DNA of 64,000 bases from Cenococcum geophilum 1.58 (taxonomy: Eukaryota; Ascomycota; Dothideomycetes; Gloniales; Gloniaceae). The position numbers and the translations under genes were made by a program. Positions 59,350-64,000 of this stretch are shown one piece after another. The notes under the pieces were generated by a model that was not told where the DNA came from, made no database searches, and worked only from the letters and a program-made list of their open reading frames with translations. Location of the stretch: assembly GCA_001692895.1 (NCBI GenBank), contig KV748178.1, forward strand, positions 4,811,917 to 4,875,916. Direction: 5' to 3'. Position 1 is the stretch's first letter. Every line of letters begins with the position of its first letter.

Positions 59350-60900
59350 ATTAATAGTATATTAAGAGAATACCTTAATAATATTATTAGAGAAACCGAA
59401 AAAGCCGCTATAGCAGCAGAACACGCCCACCAATTACCTAATAGAGAAATAACCACCTCCAATCAAATCTACGGCATTTTATGCCCTAGAACCAATGTAT
59501 ACAGCATAGCTGGAAAGCCTACGCGATACAGGAGGGTCGCAGCAGACTTAAAGGGTGGGCGCCGTATAGAAAATCGCAACACTATAACAAACCTAATAGG
59601 GGGCAACTTAACCACAACAACCAAAGGACAACGACCAGAATTGGTAGAAACTTATAGACCTCCTAAAGAACATCAAGGACGATCTAGGGAAGGGAGAGGA
59701 CGAACGCCTACGCGTAGGGGTAGCGCGTGTGGCATAACAAGCAGGCCTTATCGCACAAGAGCTTTAGACAAAGCATAATAGAAACCAGAACGCGGTAGAG
59801 GATAGGCTTAGGCGCATTAAGGATGCTATAAAATCATAAAGAACACTAATAGTATAAACAGCAAAGCTAATATGGGCTAACATTACCGCAAGCGCCCAAT
59901 TAGCGACTCCCCAGCGTATACCTAGCGTAGCACCAGTTAGAGCTACGGTTAGGGTCCAAATATTAAAGGTATTAGGGGCGGACCCAGAACAGATTCTTAT
60001 ATTAATTAAAACATATATACTAAAGGCAGTAGTAGTAAGGGTCCTATATAGCGGCGACGTAGAGGTTACGCTCCCTAACTAGCAGGCAAAGGACCAGACT
60101 ATTACCTAGGGAGACACCCCTAAGTATAAGATCCTCCGCTAGAACTACCTAGTTAAAGTAATAGGAGTACTACTTAGTACACAAGTAGAAAGCGGACGAG
60201 GCGCTATAAATATATAGCTTATCTAGAGGATTACAAAGGCCACCAAAAAACTAGCCCCCGGAATTACTATAACTAGAGTTGTATAGCTCTACAAAGAACG
60301 CATAATATATATAGGAGAATCACCAGGGTTCCAAAAGGTTAAAACGCGCGGCACCCTAATAATTAACCTACTAACCCAAGAGATATAGGTAATAGTAGCC
60401 CGCAAAGGAGTAGTTATAGACAGCCTTTAGTATAAAGCCTGGCTATATTATTACGGAGTCCAAGTCTAATAATGCTTTAGATGCCAACAATAGGGATATA
60501 CCTAGAACGCATGCGGGAAGTAAGTAAGGTATGGAGAGTGCGCCAATAACTACAATATTAGGGACTGCCCCAAGGACAAGGGAGTTAAATGCGTAAATTA
60601 TAAAAAAAAATATAGAGTAAGGTAGAAGGCGGAATGTAGAACCTACTAGGTATACCTAGAAGCCACTAAGATAAAATAAGCCTAACTATACCAAATTATA
60701 GCCACGCTCCGGGGAAACGCATATAAGGAGAAGGAGATAAGTAGGGCAAATAATGGTAGCTAGATAATTAAATAGCGGAAGAAAACTAGGATACCTACCC
60801 TAATAGAAGCAGCCTCTACCTAACTAGCAGCAAAACGAGCCGTAGGACGCCCGTGAGGTAGCACTAACGCCGCTAAAGACCCATCCTAATAAAGAATCCC
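59350..60900 (+). pseudogene. LINE ORF1 with zinc knuckles, near-open
   Basis: One frame from about 59630 reads DLLKNIKDDLGKGEDERLRV, continues through a coiled-coil-like NAVEDRLRRIKDAI, and reaches a Cys/His region at about 60475-60650: CFRCQQ, GYT-x-NACGK, ECANNYNIRDCPKDKGVKC. This is the knuckle array of Tad1-type ORF1 proteins (C-x2-C-x4-H-x4-C with some residues lost). A basic tail follows. Only a few TAA/TAG codons break it, so it is the best preserved LINE protein here. Confidence 0.7.
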
Positions 60901-61009
60901 AATTATAGCGGCCTTAAGTAAAACGCCCTAAATATAAATAGAAGACGCCTATAAGTCACTAAACAAACTATAAAAGGATTAATAATAATATAATATAACT
61001 ATAGACACT

Positions 61010-64000
61010 CAAACTATAGAGTAATACGCCCTTTATTCAACAGCCTAGACCTAGAAGAATACTAAATAATAGCCCTATAGGAGCTAGTGTATAATAAACA
61101 AACCCGTAAAATATACTAACTAAAAGGATACTACCTCCTATATGAACTAAACCCGTCTACCTATATATGCTTTCTAATCAGCCAACACATTAATATATAG
61201 GCCTAGAGCTATCATACTATTAGCCCTAATATAGCTAAACTATAAATAGCTACAAATAGGGGCTAAATTAGTATAATTAATGTTTATAACCTAAGCGACA
61301 ATAGGCCCCAGATAACTATGTAGGGGCTACTCTAATAAATAATTAATATAGTAAAAGGCGAGATAATAGTCCTAGAGGACTTTAATATACACTATATAGT
61401 ATAGGGAGGACAGTAGGCCATAGTAAAAGTACAGGCGACTTACCTACTTAACGAACTAAAAACGCAAGGCCTTACCCTAACTACTCTAATAGGCGAACCT
61501 ACCTAAAAAAGAGGAACCTAAGAGAGTATAATCAACCTTATATTTATGTATAAAGCACTAATAGACCGGCTAGCTTTTTACGGGCTAGAGAATATATAGG
61601 CAATAACTGCAAACCACATACCTATACGGATAACCCTTAACGTCAACGCACTAGCGCAACAAACCCGCCAGAGATACGCTATCCAGAAACTTAATTAGGA
61701 AAAATATACCTAGGAAATCACTAATAAGCTAGTAATAATACCTTAGGCAACGCTAGAGGATATCTAAAAGACTATAAGCAACTGCCTAGATAAGCACTAC
61801 CTAATAGCCTAGCCTAGTAAATACGCCCGGCGCGAATGGTCACTAGAGGCAGTGTAGATACTTATAGGCTTAAGGAGGGCGAGGCGATAGTACAGTAAGA
61901 TGGGTGAGGTCCACCACTAATAAAGTTATAAAGCCCTAAAGAATAGGCTTAAGAAGACAATATGGAAGGAGAGTAAAAATAGCTGGCGCTGGTTCCTTAA
62001 GGAAATTACTTTAGACCCTACTAAGCCACATAACTAGGGACTCTGGCGAATATTAAAGTAGAGTAGGCGAGCTATAGGGGAAACGCTAGGGGACCCCTAC
62101 CTACCCGCACTACGTTAGACAGTATATAATTAGTATACAAATAACAACGGGGAAAAAACAAGAATACTAGCAGAGAGGTTCTTTTTAGGCGTAGGCCAAG
62201 CAGACTTATAGGACACCAGTAACTAAGACTACCCCCTACCCCTAAAGATAAGCCAGATAGTCTTAATAAAGGATATAAAAGAAGCTATTTAAAAGCTCTT
62301 TATAGGCAAAGTGGTAGGACTAAATAGGATCCTAAATAAGGTAATTAAGGCTGCGTCAAAAGCCCTAGCAATACCACTAGCAAATGCTACATCCACCTGC
62401 CTATACGAAGGCAATCTATTAGACTGCTATAAAGTAACAACTATAGTTGTCTTAAGAAAGCTAAATAAAAAGGACTACTCTCTCCTAGGAAGCTACTAAC
62501 CAATCGCCCTTAAAAATACGCTAGGAAAGCTTTTAAAAAAGATAGTTATAAAACGTATATAAGAAGCCGTAAAGGAGTAGGGACTACTACTATAGATATA
62601 AATAGGCGCAAGAAAGAAGCAATTAACCCTCTTAGCCCTCTCCCTAATTACCTCTAGCGTCTAGGCGGCGTGGTAAGCCCGCCCAGAATACGTAGTATCT
62701 ATACTTAGCTTAGACCTAAGTGGAGCCTTCAATAATGTATTGTATAAGAGACTCCTATAGATCCTAAGAAAGAAGGGTCTACTAAAATAAATAGTTAAGT
62801 TTATATAAGCCTTTCTAATAGGGTGTACTACTAAGATAGTATTTAAGGGCTATAAAAGTGAATTAATACTAATACCTATAGGCATCCTATAGGGGTCGCC
62901 CCTGTCGCTAATCTTGTTCTTATTCTTTATATTTAAGCTACTAAAGACATTTAAGAGCAACTAGAAAATAGTAGCCTTAGGATTTATAGACAATACAAAC
63001 CTAATTATATAGGGAAATATAGTAGCAGAAAACTGCACCAGACTAAACCAGGCGTACGATAGGTGCGTCATATAGGCAAAACGGTATAGCGCTAAATTTG
63101 CACTAGATAAATACCAGCTTATCCATTTTATAAGGAAAAGGAGGGCGAATAATGACCTAGCGTTAATAGTAAGCATCTAGGGCTGTAAAGCAAAATCAGA
63201 AGCCACCCTTAAGGTCCTAGGGGTATAGGTAGACGCTAAACTAAACTGGAATGCGTATATTACATAGGCGACTTATAGGGGAGCAGTAGCATTTGTAGCG
63301 ATATCGCGTATCGCAGCCTTGACCTAAGGACCCTTATTTAGACGCACATAACTACTATATATAGCTGTAGTAAGGCTAATAATACTATACGGCGCCTAGA
63401 TCTGGGGCGTAGACCTAAAAGGTAAGCTACTAGCAAAAAGCTCCCTAGAGCCACTAGTTAAACTATAAAACTAATGCCTATATAGAATTATAAGGGCTTA
63501 TAAGAGGACACTATATACCGCACTAGAACGCGAAGCAGCAGTACCTCTACTAAACATATATATAGATACAATTACTATATAGAGAGCAGCTATAGTATAA
63601 GACTACCCAGTAGAGAAGGATATACGCTAAACACTTAATCGTATATAAGGAGTAAGGGCCCCCTAGAGGGGCAACGCGCCTAAGCTCACAAGCTAGGAAG
63701 CCCTCCGCCTATGTGCGGTAGAGAAAGAATAGAAAATATAGGAGCTACTATAACACTAAGTGGAGACCTGGCGCCACGCTGGCGGAGCGCCACTACGGCA
63801 GCAGAGGATAGGAGGCTATTAGCATAAGTAGAGATCTACTACATGCATCGCAAGATGGGCAGATATTAAGTGGAACTAATAATAGAAGAAGGCAGCAAAA
63901 ACACAGAGGGCAGCTATATAGATCACCCTATAGATAATACTAACTCTCCCCCTATATAAAGGACAGACAAAGGCAAAATTTATAGCCGCCTTCCTACTAA
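61010..64000 (+). pseudogene. LINE ORF2: endonuclease and reverse transcriptase, dead
   Basis: Endonuclease blocks at 61270-61640: ISIINVYNLSDNRPQ, IIVLEDFNIHYIVWGG and ITANHIPIRITLN (family Asp-His changed to Asn-His). The reverse transcriptase starts near 62290 and includes an open 62-codon stretch, 62311-62499 (VVGLNRILNKVIKAA, VTTIVVLRKLNKKDYSLLGS), then PIALKNTLGKLL. The catalytic block reads Phe-Ile-Asp-Asn at 62983-62994, family Phe-x-Asp-Asp. The frame runs on toward the C-terminus past 63900. The sequence is cut by the window edge. Confidence 0.8.

Larger units (their letters stand above)
59200..64000 (+). mobile_element. Tad1-type LINE, 3' end beyond the window
   Basis: ORF1 then ORF2 of a non-LTR retrotransposon on the plus strand, continuing past position 64000. 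Mutation is uneven: 59380-59950 keeps many CpA steps, while 61000-63000 has many stops. The 5' end is not defined. Confidence 0.78.

Noticed and set aside
62961-63176. 71-codon minus-strand frame
   Set aside because: Antisense to the LINE reverse-transcriptase active site.

Overview
The window is a stretch of dead, AT-rich repeat DNA from a filamentous fungus, most likely a Pezizomycotina ascomycete. I see no intact gene. Almost every recognisable reading frame carries TAA or TAG where its family has Gln, Trp or Arg. CpA and TpG are scarce and TpA is in excess, and catalytic Asp codons have become Asn. This is the C-to-T signature of repeat-induced point mutation (RIP) on both strands. That is an inference from composition and stop-codon type; no dinucleotide index was computed.

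Layout. 1-2.4 kb: a dispersed repeat and a decayed bZIP transcription factor (minus strand). 2.42-8.71 kb: Ty3/Gypsy chromovirus copy 1, with LTRs, TSD TTACT and a solo Copia-type LTR nested in its chromodomain region. 8.85-10.79 kb: a second copy of the first repeat, split by a 5'-truncated LINE with its own target duplication. 10.8-19.1 kb: decayed unknown genes, one split by a 631-bp TA-flanked MITE. 19.13-25.20 kb: Gypsy copy 2 of the same family (TSD TCTAC), sitting inside a decayed gene made of ~95-bp repeats. 25.2-34.1 kb: decayed coding debris, an 81-bp coding repeat, a GC-rich 35-bp minisatellite, a LINE tail, an 18-codon duplication and a 115-codon open frame. 34.17-40.43 kb: a complete minus-strand Ty1/Copia element (TSD ATTTT). 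40.5-43.5 kb: a decayed DUF3435 (Starship-captain-type) recombinase, a short non-RIPped island, then a truncated Gypsy copy with one LTR. 43.5-46.4 kb: a LINE tail, an unknown decayed gene and a Gypsy pol fragment. 46.4-51.85 kb: a Tad1-type LINE carrying a ~190-bp insert that looks like mitochondrial DNA. 51.85-57.82 kb: a second Gypsy chromovirus family (TSD CCCCC). 57.8-59.2 kb: a weakly mutated spacer with a small inverted-repeat element. 59.2-64 kb: another Tad1-type LINE running off the window.

How it fits together. The insertions are nested, so relative ages can be read. Short elements (solo LTR, MITE, minisatellite, the mitochondrial-like insert) keep CpA, TpG and GC, so they either arrived after RIP or escaped it by being short or unique. 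Both Gypsy families have a sequence just inside the 5' LTR that is complementary to a site ~100 bp from the LTR's 3' end, 30-40 bp below a TATA-like box. This fits the self-primed reverse transcription of the Tf1/sushi group. The decayed host-like genes (bZIP, DUF3435 and several unknowns) show that RIP here hit more than retrotransposons.
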